Shown here: positions 17,271-25,966 of the stretch, one piece after another
How the letters are laid out: every line of letters starts with the position of its first letter
Numbering within the stretch: position 1 is the stretch's first letter
Source of the DNA: Campylobacter sp. MIT 99-7217
Lineage (GTDB): Bacteria > Campylobacterota > Campylobacteria > Campylobacterales > Campylobacteraceae
Direction of reading: 5' to 3'
DNA length: 64,000 bases
NCBI RefSeq assembly: GCF_006864365.1
Contig: NZ_QHLJ01000001.1
Span: 186,001-250,000, forward strand
Made by a program: the position numbers and the translations under genes
The notes under the pieces: model-generated
Database searches by the model: none
Told to the model about the DNA's origin: nothing
What the model saw: only the letters and a program-made list of their open reading frames with translations

Positions 17271-17992
17271 TCTTTCCTATGGCAGGACTTTCTAGCCGTT
17301 TTTTAAAGGCTGGCTATAAGGAGCCTAAATACATGCTTGAGCTTAAGGGCAAAAGCCTTTTTGCAAGGGCTGTTTCAAGCTTTAAGCAGTATTTTGATAA
17401 GTTTGATTTTTTATTTATTTATAGGAATTTGCAGGATTCTGAAAGCTTCATCAAAAAAGAATGCGAGGGTTTAAATTTAAAGCGTTTTGAAATGATAGAG
17501 CTTGAAAAGCCAACCCTAGGTCAGGCTCACACCTGCTTTTTAGGGCTTCTTAAGGCTAAGATCAAAGATGATGAGAGCTTGCTTATCTTTAATATAGACA
17601 GCTTTTATTTGGACTTTTCCCTGCCAAAAGAACTTGATATTATCGATGGCTATTTGGAGGTTTTTAAAGGAAAAGGACAGCAGTGGAGTTTTGTAAAAAC
17701 CCTGCCAAACTCAAATAGGGTCATTCAAACAGCTGAAAAAGAGCCTATTAGCAAGCTTTGTAGCACGGGGCTTTATTATTTTAAAAAAGCAAGCGATTTT
17801 AAGGAAGTTTTTTTGCAAATGCAAAAAGCAAATGACAAAAGTAAAAACGAGTTTTACATAGCGCCTATGTATAATTATTTAATCACTCAAAACAAAGACA
17901 TAAGAGCCTTTGAAATAGACATTAAAAAGCTTGTTTTTTGTGGTTTGCCAAGCGAGTATGAGGAGCTTTTAAAAGATGAGAGCTTTAAATAA
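17261..17992 (+). CDS. Putative nucleotidyltransferase / NTP-transferase-fold protein
   Basis: A 243-residue protein with a Rossmann-like nucleotidyltransferase fold. FPMAGLSSRFLKAGYKEPKYML (about residues 5-26) is a variant of the GxGxR...PK loop, and LLIFNIDSFYLDF near 106-118 supplies the metal Asp. It probably activates a sugar or alcohol phosphate to an NDP or CDP derivative. It overlaps the fused kinase gene by 10 bases and ends the cassette. Two different nucleotidyltransferases in a four-gene unit suggest two activated precursors, or that one has lost activity. gpsA begins 74 bases later. Confidence 0.65.
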   Translation: MLIIFPMAGLSSRFLKAGYKEPKYMLELKGKSLFARAVSSFKQYFDKFDFLFIYRNLQDSESFIKKECEGLNLKRFEMIELEKPTLGQAHTCFLGLLKAKIKDDESLLIFNIDSFYLDFSLPKELDIIDGYLEVFKGKGQQWSFVKTLPNSNRVIQTAEKEPISKLCSTGLYYFKKASDFKEVFLQMQKANDKSKNEFYIAPMYNYLITQNKDIRAFEIDIKKLVFCGLPSEYEELLKDESFK

Positions 17993-18066
17993 ATTCATTT
18001 CTTCAAAAGCAAATTTTTAATCAAAACACGCTAAAATTTAAGCACCTAATCAAAAGAAAGATAAAA

Positions 18067-18960
18067 ATGAATCAAATTGCAATCATAGGTGCTGGCAAAT
18101 GGGGCAGTGCCTTAAAAGATGCTTTAAGCGTGAAAAATTCATGCCTCATCACCTCGCATTCAAAGCATGATGTTAAGGATTTTGTAAGCATTGATGAGGC
18201 TTTGAAGTGTGAGTATCTAGTCTTTGCGCTAAGTTCTCAGGGGCTTCATTCTTGGCTTTTAAAAAATTTTAAAAATAAAGGGCAAAAAATCCTCCTCGCC
18301 TCCAAAGGCATCGAAACTTCCACTTGTAAATTCTTAGATGAAATCTTTTTAGAATTTGTCAGGCAGGATCAAATTTGTGTTTTAAGTGGTCCATCTTTTG
18401 CAGCTGAAGTAGCTCAAAAGCTTCCTTGTGCTTTAGTCGTAAGCGGAAGCGATGAGGTGCTTTGTAAGGAATTTGCAAGCTTTTTTCCTGACTATATCAA
18501 GGCTTATGTGAGCGATGATGTGCGTGGGGCTGAGGTGTGTGGGGCTTATAAAAATGTTTTGGCTATCGCAAGTGGGATTAGCGATGGCTTAAAGCTTGGA
18601 AACAACGCAAGAGCAAGCCTCATCGCAAGGGGACTTGTGGAAATGCACCGCTTTGGCAAGGTTTTTGGCGCGAAAGAAGAGACTTTTTTGGGGCTTAGTG
18701 GGGCTGGAGATTTGTTTTTAACTGCTTCAAGCACGCTTTCAAGAAACTACCGCGCTGGGCTTTTGCTCGCCAAAGGGCTTGATAAAGAGCAGATCAAAGC
18801 CGAGCTTAAGGAAGTCATTGAGGGCATTGATACGGCTTTTGCGATCGATAAAATTTCTAAATCAAGGCAAATTTACACGCCTATAGTCGCTGCTGTGGTG
18901 GGGATTTTAAACGGACAAAGCGTGAATTTAGTAGTTCAAAACATGCTCAAACAAAGGTAA
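18067..18960 (+). CDS. gpsA: Glycerol-3-phosphate dehydrogenase [NAD(P)+]
   Basis: A 297-residue cytosolic enzyme that reduces dihydroxyacetone phosphate to sn-glycerol-3-phosphate for phospholipids. The dinucleotide loop is IIGAGKWGSAL (5-15). LSGPSFAAEV near 115 and the catalytic lysine region GAYKNVLAIASGI near 162-174 are typical. It is about 30 residues shorter than E. coli GpsA, as I recall for Campylobacter. It is followed closely by the dihydroorotase-like gene. In C. jejuni it directly follows gatB. Confidence 0.93.
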   Translation: MNQIAIIGAGKWGSALKDALSVKNSCLITSHSKHDVKDFVSIDEALKCEYLVFALSSQGLHSWLLKNFKNKGQKILLASKGIETSTCKFLDEIFLEFVRQDQICVLSGPSFAAEVAQKLPCALVVSGSDEVLCKEFASFFPDYIKAYVSDDVRGAEVCGAYKNVLAIASGISDGLKLGNNARASLIARGLVEMHRFGKVFGAKEETFLGLSGAGDLFLTASSTLSRNYRAGLLLAKGLDKEQIKAELKEVIEGIDTAFAIDKISKSRQIYTPIVAAVVGILNGQSVNLVVQNMLKQR

Positions 18961-18972
18961 AAGGAGCTTAAA

Positions 18973-20142
18973 ATGCTGATTAAAAATGCGAAAATTTACG
19001 GACAAGAGTTAAAAGATGTGCTGATTAAAAATGGCAAGATTGAAAAAATAGGCGAAAATTTACAAGATAATGAGGTTTTTGACGCCAAAGAAGCTTGCTT
19101 GCTTCCTTCTTTTGTGGATTTGTGTGTAAGCCTTAAAAATGATAAATTCTCTCTTTCAAATTTAGAAAATTTAGAGCAAGATTGCCTTAAAAGCGGTGTT
19201 TGTGCGGTGCTTTTAAGGGATTGTATGGACTTTGATGAGGAGAGTTTGGCTTTGTTTTTGCATGATCTTAAGCAAAGAAAATTAAGCATTTTTTCAAGCG
19301 TTAAAGCTCTAAATAAGCAAGCCGAGCTTAGGAATTTAGCCACGCTTTTAAACAAGGGGGCTAAGGCTTTGGAGCTTGATAGTGCTTCAAATGCTAACAC
19401 CTTGCGTGCGAGCATGCAGTATGCTTTGATGAAAGAAGCCTTTGTTTTTGTGCGTTGCTTTGAGCCTGATTTTGATGATAAGGGCGTGATGAATGATAGT
19501 CAAACGAGCTTTGAGCTTGGACTCATCGGCATGAGCAAGGTTAGTGAGCTTAGCGAAGTGGCTAAAATGCGTGAGGTGGCTAAAAGCTACGGCACAAGGG
19601 TCGTTTTTGATCTTTTGAGCCTTAAAGACTCTTTAAATTTGCTTGAAAATGAACTTGTGCTTGTAAGCATTCATCATCTTTTTAAGGACGATACGGCTTG
19701 TGCTGGCTTTAATACCGCTGCAAAAATACTGCCACCTTTAAGAAGCAAAGAGGATCAAAACTTCCTTAAAAACGCTCTAAAAGAGGGCAAAATAAGCTTT
19801 TTAAGCTCGCTTCATAGTCCAAAATCTTTAAGCTTAAAAGATTTAGCCTTTGATGAGGCTGCTTATGGAATTCATAGCATTTGCGAGTTTATCAGCCTTT
19901 GTTATAGCTTTTTGATCAAGGATAAATTTATGACTTGGCAAGAGCTTTGCAAATTTACGAGCCTAAATCCTAGTGAATTTCTTGGCTTAAACAGCGGAAA
20001 GATCGAGGAGGGAAGACTTGCAAATTTAGTGCTTTTTGATGAAAATGCAAGCCTTAAAGCCCCAAAAAATTCCCTTTATGCAAATGATGAATTAAAAGGC
20101 GTGGTAAAAGCTCATTTTATAAAAGGCGAAAGGGTGTTTTGA
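18973..20142 (+). CDS. pyrC2: Dihydroorotase-like protein (PyrC'), probably non-catalytic
   Basis: A 389-residue amidohydrolase-superfamily protein of the class I dihydroorotase type. The place where active enzymes have the metal-binding HxH (PGFIDxHVHLR) reads LLPSFVDLCVSLKND here, so both histidines are missing. The later TDHAP site reads SLHSPKSL, and the metal Asp is also lost. VSIHHLF and ILPPLRS keep the fold pattern. Such PyrC' proteins are known as structural partners of aspartate transcarbamoylase. No second dihydroorotase gene is in the window. It directly follows gpsA. Confidence 0.8.
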   Translation: MLIKNAKIYGQELKDVLIKNGKIEKIGENLQDNEVFDAKEACLLPSFVDLCVSLKNDKFSLSNLENLEQDCLKSGVCAVLLRDCMDFDEESLALFLHDLKQRKLSIFSSVKALNKQAELRNLATLLNKGAKALELDSASNANTLRASMQYALMKEAFVFVRCFEPDFDDKGVMNDSQTSFELGLIGMSKVSELSEVAKMREVAKSYGTRVVFDLLSLKDSLNLLENELVLVSIHHLFKDDTACAGFNTAAKILPPLRSKEDQNFLKNALKEGKISFLSSLHSPKSLSLKDLAFDEAAYGIHSICEFISLCYSFLIKDKFMTWQELCKFTSLNPSEFLGLNSGKIEEGRLANLVLFDENASLKAPKNSLYANDELKGVVKAHFIKGERVF

Positions 20143-20477
20143 TGAAAACTTGCTTGAAAAGCCTAAATTTTAGGTTTAAGTTTAAGATTGATAGTTTTAA
20201 GCCTTGCTAGTACTTATAGATCAGTATTTCATTTATAAATAGTGGCTTAGGAATTTTATTCTTTTAAAGCTGTAAATGTTTTATTTGAAAGCGGATTTAT
20301 TAAATTTATAATTCTCCTAAAGTTTATATATTTTAAAATAATTCATTCATGTTATTAGTCTATAAATTGGTATAATGAGGGATTTTATTTTTTAAAAAAG
20401 CCTAATGTTTGGTAAAGTTTTGGGTGCGAATTTCACCTTTTTAGAAACTAGTTTTAAATTCTAATACACCATTGATC
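20143..20477. other. 335-base region without a recognisable gene
   Basis: The region between the dihydroorotase-like gene and the MerR gene is AT-rich and broken by stops in all frames. It holds a short open frame at its start (MKTCLKSLNF..., 22 codons) overlapping the preceding stop, and a TATAAT at 20371-20376 on the plus strand with nothing coding after it. It may be the remains of a lost gene, but I could not recognise one. Confidence 0.4.
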
Positions 20478-20909
20478 TTAAGCCTTTATCTTTACTCTCT
20501 TGCTTCTTTTGACATAATCTTTACTGAGAGGGTTTAGCTCGTCTTTGCTCTTTTTTATCATCTTATCGTAATAATCAAGTTTAAAATCAAGCTTTTCAAG
20601 TACATTTTTTAAATTCTCCATGTCCTTTAGCACCTTTTGTTTTTGCTCCAAAATGATCTCACGCCTAGCAGCAGCTGTTTTTTCACCCATAGCACAAAGT
20701 GCGATATAAGCTTTGATCTGCTCGATACTCATGCCAATTTGGCGGTAACAATCCACCCAAAGCACCCACTGCAAGTCATTTTCACTAAAATACCGAATGC
20801 CATTTTCATCTTTTTCAACATAAGGAAAAAGTCCCTTATCAAGCCAAAAGCGAATGGTGCGTGAAGCAACGCCTGTTTTTCTTTCAACCTCGATGATAGT
20901 ATAAGCCAT
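20478..20909 (-). CDS. MerR-family transcriptional regulator
   Basis: A 143-residue regulator. The winged helix-turn-helix occupies residues 1-70 (TIIEVERKTGVASRTIRFW, then GIRYFSENDLQWV), followed by a long dimerisation coiled coil (about 80-125) and a basic tail. It lacks a metal-binding Cys cluster; only isolated cysteines occur (VDCYRQIG and ALCAMG). The gene is preceded by a promoter with a 19-base spacer, so autoregulation is likely. A decayed paralogue lies 2.8 kb upstream, with an R-M module between them. No divergently transcribed target is present, so the inducer is unknown. Confidence 0.88.
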   Translation of the reverse strand: MAYTIIEVERKTGVASRTIRFWLDKGLFPYVEKDENGIRYFSENDLQWVLWVDCYRQIGMSIEQIKAYIALCAMGEKTAAARREIILEQKQKVLKDMENLKNVLEKLDFKLDYYDKMIKKSKDELNPLSKDYVKRSKRVKIKA

Positions 20910-20935
20910 TTTTGCCCTCCTTATAAAGTTATGAA

Positions 20936-20966
20936 ATTATACAAGCTTACACCTAGTGTTTGTCAA
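20936..20966 (-). promoter_or_regulatory. MerR-type promoter (19-base spacer) of the MerR gene
   Basis: On the minus strand, TTGACA (20961-20966) and TATAAT (20936-20941) are separated by 19 bases, the stretched spacing typical of MerR-activated promoters. The spacer carries ACAC-TAG-GTGT dyad symmetry. Outside it, CAAGCTTA (20942-20949) and TAAGCTTG (20971-20978) are inverted copies. Both hexamers are perfect consensus. Confidence 0.75.
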
Positions 20967-20985
20967 GGGCTAAGCTTGAAAATTT

Positions 20986-22116
20986 TTAATTTGTAAATGA
21001 ATGTATGAAATTCTCATAACTATCAAGTGGCATAATGTCTATGCTAAATTCCGCGCTAGAATCTTTAGAATCTTTCGTAATTATCACACTATCAAAGCCT
21101 AAATTTTGCATGTGCGTATATGTAGCGACTTCTTTTTCTTGTAAATTTAGTGCGGTTTTTAGTAGCCAATTTGACAACGCAGTATTTGGATTGCTCATTA
21201 AAGCCTTGCTATTATCTTGACAAAGTTTCACATTTAAGATTTCATTATTTGGTGTTTTTAACGTAAAGGGTATATCACGCGGTGGGAAAAACTTAGGGCA
21301 GTGCTTGTGTATAAAAGTAGGGATAGGGATATAGACTTCTCCATAGCTTCTTCGCCTACCTCCTGCATTCCATTGATTTAGTCCGCTTCTTAAAGGCACT
21401 TTCTTTGTTTCACCCTTTGTGCTATATAGTGGCAAAATCACAAAATCAACACCAGCTACTTGCTTTTTAGCCTTATTTGCATTAAGGATTAAATCTTTTA
21501 GACTAAGCAAAATATCAAAAGGATTTTCAATAATTTCTATATTTATACTAAAATATTTTTTAGGTATATGAAATTTCCTTTGTAGCACTGATTTAGAGCG
21601 ATTGAAATGATATTCATTTGTAGAATCTTTAAAGCTTATACTGGCCTTTGTAGCCTTAATATCTCTAATATTACTAATATCAATTTTATCATAATCACTC
21701 TCAAAAAATAGCAATTTATTATCTTGTCTAGCGATGATATGATATATAGAATCTTTTATACCATAAATATTATTAGCTAATTCTATCCTATCATTTCTAA
21801 GTCTAGCTAACTCAAAAGCTAAGTCTTCATCACTGATATTTTGCAAATTTTTAGAATCTTTGTTAAACTCGGCAATTTTTTCAATACTAGAATCTTTTTG
21901 GCAAATAAAAGTCTTTAACCCCACGCCCAAATCACCAATTTGAGCATCAAATGCAGTATCAGAGCGACTTAGATTCTTAGCATTAAAGCACGAACAAAAT
22001 AGATTCTCCATAACTCTATAATGCAAAAATGGTGTATTGTTTTTGCTAAAAAGTCGTGATAGACTAGCCATAACCGATATAGATTCTAAATATTTATCAT
22101 TAAAAAACTTACTCAT
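20986..22116 (-). CDS. Putative type II restriction endonuclease with B3-like DNA-binding domain
   Basis: A 376-residue protein encoded directly after a 5-methylcytosine methyltransferase with a 4-base overlap. The N-terminal half has HYRVMENLFCSCFNA (about residues 37-51) and DAQIGDLGVGLKTF (about 62-75), then IAEFN; a D...K arrangement fits a diverged PD-(D/E)XK core. The C-terminal half has RRRSYGEVYIPIPTF near 255-269 and CQDNSKALMSNPNTALSNWL near 304-323, which recall B3-like domains of type II enzymes such as BfiI and NgoFVII. It should cut the sequence protected by the partner methyltransferase. The recognition site cannot be read from the sequence. Confidence 0.75.
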   Translation of the reverse strand: MSKFFNDKYLESISVMASLSRLFSKNNTPFLHYRVMENLFCSCFNAKNLSRSDTAFDAQIGDLGVGLKTFICQKDSSIEKIAEFNKDSKNLQNISDEDLAFELARLRNDRIELANNIYGIKDSIYHIIARQDNKLLFFESDYDKIDISNIRDIKATKASISFKDSTNEYHFNRSKSVLQRKFHIPKKYFSINIEIIENPFDILLSLKDLILNANKAKKQVAGVDFVILPLYSTKGETKKVPLRSGLNQWNAGGRRRSYGEVYIPIPTFIHKHCPKFFPPRDIPFTLKTPNNEILNVKLCQDNSKALMSNPNTALSNWLLKTALNLQEKEVATYTHMQNLGFDSVIITKDSKDSSAEFSIDIMPLDSYENFIHSFTN

Positions 22117-23087
22117 ACTAAAACCTTAAAAATATTTTCTACTACCCTTGTAACCAAAGGTAGAGTTATAGAATTTCCAGCTTGCATATAAAGCTTTGAG
22201 TTTGCAATGTCTGGCAATTTAAAAGAGGGCGGATAACCTTGAAAATTAAAACATTCTCTAGGTGTTAGTTTGCGGATACCAAAATCATCTTTAATAAGTG
22301 GCACATTATGTCCGCCTGTTCCCATGTTTGCGGTAAGTGTAGGACAAAGATTTGATTTGTTTTCTCTAACATAAATTCTACGGAGCTGATAAATCGTATC
22401 CTTTTTGATAAGATCTCTTACAAGCCAATCATAATACTTACTTTTTGGTGTATAGTAAAAAATATCATCTTGTTTTTGCAAATCAAGGCATGAGTGTATT
22501 GTTTTAGCAAGTTTTATGGGCTGTGGAAAAGTAAAATCTTTATGATTTTTCACTTCTTTTGTATCAAAGGCTACGATAAAAATCCGCTCTCTATTTTGTG
22601 GGATATTTGCGTGTGTGGCAGAGTTTAAAATATCATAATATACCACATAACCTAAATTTGTAAGAGTGGTTTTTATAATTTTAAAAGTGTTTCCATTATC
22701 GTGGGTTTTTAAATTTTTTACATTTTCTAATAACAAAACCTTAGGTTTATGTTTTTTCGCAATCTTTGCAATCTCAAAAAATAGCGTACCCCTAGTATCT
22801 TTAAAGCCTCTTTGATACCCGGCAATACTAAAGGCTTGACAAGGAAACCCAGCACATAAAATATCAAAATCTTTAGCAATTTTATTTTGATTTTTCATAT
22901 CTGTAATATCACCAAAAAGCGGTGTATTAGGGAAATTTAGAGCATAAGTTTTACTAGCATTTATATCGATTTCACTTGCAAATATACATTTTAGTTTCTG
23001 TGTATTGTTATTAAAAGTTTTGTAAGCTTGTTTTATAGCTAAATGAAACCCACCAACACCTGCAAACAAATCGATAAAGTTAAGCAT
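22113..23087 (-). CDS. DNA (cytosine-5-)-methyltransferase of a type II R-M system
   Basis: A 324-residue Dcm-family enzyme that transfers methyl from SAM to C5 of cytosine. The ordered motifs are clear: I DLFAGVGGFHLAI (5-17), IV GFPCQAFSIAG with the catalytic Cys near 80, VI LLLENVKNL near 117-125, VIII QNRERIFIV near 162-170, the target-recognition region about 180-265, IX/X RKLTPRECFNFQGYP and QAGNSITLPLV. It is the first gene of the module; the endonuclease follows with a 4-base overlap. The module is bracketed by an intact MerR gene and a MerR pseudogene. Confidence 0.95.
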   Translation of the reverse strand: MLNFIDLFAGVGGFHLAIKQAYKTFNNNTQKLKCIFASEIDINASKTYALNFPNTPLFGDITDMKNQNKIAKDFDILCAGFPCQAFSIAGYQRGFKDTRGTLFFEIAKIAKKHKPKVLLLENVKNLKTHDNGNTFKIIKTTLTNLGYVVYYDILNSATHANIPQNRERIFIVAFDTKEVKNHKDFTFPQPIKLAKTIHSCLDLQKQDDIFYYTPKSKYYDWLVRDLIKKDTIYQLRRIYVRENKSNLCPTLTANMGTGGHNVPLIKDDFGIRKLTPRECFNFQGYPPSFKLPDIANSKLYMQAGNSITLPLVTRVVENIFKVLV

Positions 23088-23166
23088 TTTTAAAACCCAT
23101 TTCTAGTTTTTTATAAGTTTTTACAAAAATAATTTTACTTTAAAAAATATTTCAAAAAGCTAAAAT

Positions 23167-23748
23167 TTAACTAAGCCCTGATTTTAAAGCCTTTGTTTTT
23201 TGACATGATCTTTACGATTTAGCCCATCTTTGCTCTTTTTTATCATCTTATGTTAGGGGCTAAATTTAAGTTTTTGCGTGAAAATCCAAATTTAAAAAAC
23301 AAGTTTTAGTAGTCTTTGACTATTTTCTTGCGTTTGTTTGCACAAAGGTTGTTGCAGTCTTTGCTAAGCATATTTAAGCGTTCATATCATCAGCGATAAG
23401 TTTTTGATAGTATTTTATCTTAAAGTCCAAGGTTGGCAGGGTGGATTGAAGCTTATCAATGTCTTTTTAAACCCTTTGTCTTTGCTTTAAGATGATATCA
23501 AGCATTGTTTTGGCTGTTTTCTTACCACCTGCACAAAGAGTGATATAAGCTTTGATTTGCTTTAAACTCATGCCACTTTTGCACTAGCACTGTATCCAAT
23601 GCACCCATTCTATATCTTTTTTACTAAAATACCTCACCTCATTTTCGTCCTTTTCCAAAAAAGGAAAAAGCCCCTTATTTGCCCAAAAACGAAGTGTGCG
23701 AGAGGGCATTTTGGTAAGCCTTTCAACCTCGATGATAGTATAAGTCAT
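23167..23748 (-). pseudogene. Decayed MerR-family regulator, paralogue of the gene at 20478-20909
   Basis: From ATG at 23748 the frame reads MTYTIIEVERLTKMPSRTLR and stays parallel to the intact MerR for about 125 codons. It has in-frame stops after HWIQC (about codon 54) and after QRQRV (about codon 95), ending at 23374. A second segment near 23167-23255 matches the intact gene's 3' end (MIKKSKDEL... region) but is separated by about 115 unrelated bases, so the 3' part is also rearranged. The promoter is preserved almost unchanged, while the coding part has diverged to something like two-thirds identity by eye. Confidence 0.85.
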
Positions 23749-23773
23749 TTTGCCCTCCTTATAAAGTTATGAA

Positions 23774-23804
23774 ATTATACAAGCTTAAACCTAGTGTTTG
23801 TCAA
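23774..23804 (-). promoter_or_regulatory. MerR-type promoter preserved before the MerR pseudogene
   Basis: TTGACA (23799-23804) and TATAAT (23774-23779) on the minus strand, with a 19-base spacer as at the intact copy. The sequence from the ribosome site to beyond the -35 box is nearly identical to 20910-20980. The intact MerR protein could still bind here. The remaining bases to 24034 contain no gene I can see. Confidence 0.7.
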
Positions 23805-24034
23805 GAGTTAAGCTTAAAAATTTGTAAATTTTTACGAAAATTTGTATTAAATTTTCTAGGTTCTTAGCTGTATTTGATCATTCTTAAGTAAGATATAAAA
23901 GATTGATATTAAGATAAAGGGCATATCTTTAATTTTTATCAACAGGGGCTATGGTAAAACTACGATTTGATTCACAAAAAGAAATTTTGAACAAGGTATG
24001 AAAGCTATTTAGTCTTGATTTTCTAGGGTCTAAT

Positions 24035-25957
24035 TCAGCCCTCGCTTTTTTCTAAAACCTCAAAATATACATGTTCTAATGTTTCAAGTTCTTCTTGTGC
24101 CTTTGTAAGCTTTTCATAAAGACTTGTAATGCCTTGTTCTTTATAAATGCTTTCATTGCTTAGATCTTGTTGAAGTTTTATGATCTGTTTTTCTAAAAGA
24201 TCTATTTTTTCTGGATAGTTTTGCAAAATTTCATTTTCTTTATAGCTTAGTTTTTTGGTGGTTTTTTCTTTTGCAACAAGGCTTTTTTCATCATTAAGCT
24301 TTTGCACATATTCGCCAAATTCTTTAAGTTCGTTTTCATTTTCAAGATACTGAGTATAAGGGATATGTTGGATATTTATCACTCCATCTTCAAAAGCATA
24401 AAGCTTAGTAGCGATCTTATCGATAAAATACCTATCATGAGACACAAGCAAGATAGCTCCTTCAAAAGCAAGCAAATACTCCTCTAAAATGTTAATCGTT
24501 GCTATATCAAGATCATTTGTTGGCTCATCAAGCACCAAAACATCGTATTCTTTAGTAAAAAGCAAGGCTAAAGCCACTCGGTTTTTTTCGCCACCGCTAA
24601 GCACGCTCACAGGCTTATCAAGAAATTCTTTAGGAAATAAAAACTGCTTCAAATACCCATAAACATGCATATTTTTATCCCTTACCTGCACTCTATCCCC
24701 ACCATTTGGACAAAAAATTTCAAGCAAGGTTTTATCTGTGTTTAGCAAGGCTCTTGCTTGATCAAAATACCCTATCCTAACATCGCCCCTTTGCACGCTT
24801 CCACTATCTGCTTCAAGTTGTCCTAAAAGCACTTTTAAAAAGCTTGATTTACCACAACCATTTTTACCCACTATGCCGATACGCTCTTTTTGCAAAATCC
24901 TTGCGTTAAAGTCTTTGAAAAGAATTTTTGAATTTATGCTTTTGCTTAAATTTTTAAGCTCAAAAAGCATTTTTTGGCGATTTGTGCTTTGGGTTTGGTT
25001 AAAAGCCTTGTTTGCCCTTGAAATTTCAAGCTTGAGCTTATTTATAAGAGAGGGATTTTTCTTTGCTTCCTCACGCATTTTAAAAATCCGCTCTTTTCGT
25101 CCCTCATTTCTTTTAAGCCTTGCTTTAACCCCACGCCTAAGCCATTCTTCCTCGCTTTTAAGTTGCTTGAGCAAGGTTTCATGACTTTTTGCAAGGGAGG
25201 CTAAAAGAGCTGCTTTTTGGCTAAGATAGCTTGTATAACCGCCGTTAAAAACCCTTATCTTGCCGTCCTCAACCTCGACGCATTTTTGTGCCACTTCATC
25301 GATAAAATACCTATCATGAGAGATGAAAATCACGCACATTTTGGAGTTTTTTAGCATATTTTCTAAAAAAGCACTCATATAAACATCAAGATGATTTGTA
25401 GGCTCATCTAAAAGTAAAATATCAGGATTTTTTAACAAAAGCACGCAAAGTCCTATCCTGCGGATTTCTCCACCGCTTAAGGTGCTAATATTTCTATTTT
25501 TATACTCAAAAAGTTTAAATTCTTTTAAAATTCGTTCAATCTTACTTTCAAGATCCCAAGCATCTTTACTATCAATGAAAGCCATAAGCTCATCGATTTG
25601 CTTGAGTAAGGTTTTGTTGTTTGGATCATCATGAAGTTTATTTTGAGCTTGTTCGTATTCTTGAAGCATGCTATAAATTTCATTTAATTCTTGTTTGATC
25701 GCATCATTTACGCTAAGATTGAGATTAAAATCCACATTTTGAGAAAGCATAGCTATGCTTTTGTTATTTTGTTTAATAACTCGACCCTCATCAGGGATTA
25801 AAGTTCCCAAAAGTGCTTTTAAAAAGCTTGATTTTCCCGCTCCATTTTTTCCTATAATGGCTATTTTTTCATGTTCATTTGCACTAAAGCTTATTTTATC
25901 TAATATAAGTTTTGTACCAAATCTTTTTGAAACTTCAAGCATGTCTATAAGTGCCAT
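24035..25957 (-). CDS. ABC-F family ATPase (Uup/EttA-like)
   Basis: A 640-residue soluble protein with two ABC domains and no membrane segments. Walker A motifs are GKNGAGKSS (about 36-44) and GKNGCGKSS (about 360). Signatures are LSGGEIRR and LSGGEKNR, and Walker B motifs are LLLDEPTNHLD and LVLDEPTNDLD. A charged linker (about 240-325) and a C-terminal coiled coil (about 545-635) fit Uup. ABC-F proteins act on ribosomes during stalled or special translation. It is transcribed with the PhosS-like kinase directly upstream (9-base gap), as in the C. jejuni Cj0888-Cj0890 order I recall. Confidence 0.9.
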   Translation of the reverse strand: MALIDMLEVSKRFGTKLILDKISFSANEHEKIAIIGKNGAGKSSFLKALLGTLIPDEGRVIKQNNKSIAMLSQNVDFNLNLSVNDAIKQELNEIYSMLQEYEQAQNKLHDDPNNKTLLKQIDELMAFIDSKDAWDLESKIERILKEFKLFEYKNRNISTLSGGEIRRIGLCVLLLKNPDILLLDEPTNHLDVYMSAFLENMLKNSKMCVIFISHDRYFIDEVAQKCVEVEDGKIRVFNGGYTSYLSQKAALLASLAKSHETLLKQLKSEEEWLRRGVKARLKRNEGRKERIFKMREEAKKNPSLINKLKLEISRANKAFNQTQSTNRQKMLFELKNLSKSINSKILFKDFNARILQKERIGIVGKNGCGKSSFLKVLLGQLEADSGSVQRGDVRIGYFDQARALLNTDKTLLEIFCPNGGDRVQVRDKNMHVYGYLKQFLFPKEFLDKPVSVLSGGEKNRVALALLFTKEYDVLVLDEPTNDLDIATINILEEYLLAFEGAILLVSHDRYFIDKIATKLYAFEDGVINIQHIPYTQYLENENELKEFGEYVQKLNDEKSLVAKEKTTKKLSYKENEILQNYPEKIDLLEKQIIKLQQDLSNESIYKEQGITSLYEKLTKAQEELETLEHVYFEVLEKSEG

Positions 25958-25966
25958 ATAAAACCT

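Noticed and set aside
20143-20477. A gene behind the TATAAT at 20371
   Set aside because: All frames are closed by stops within a short distance and no family pattern is visible.
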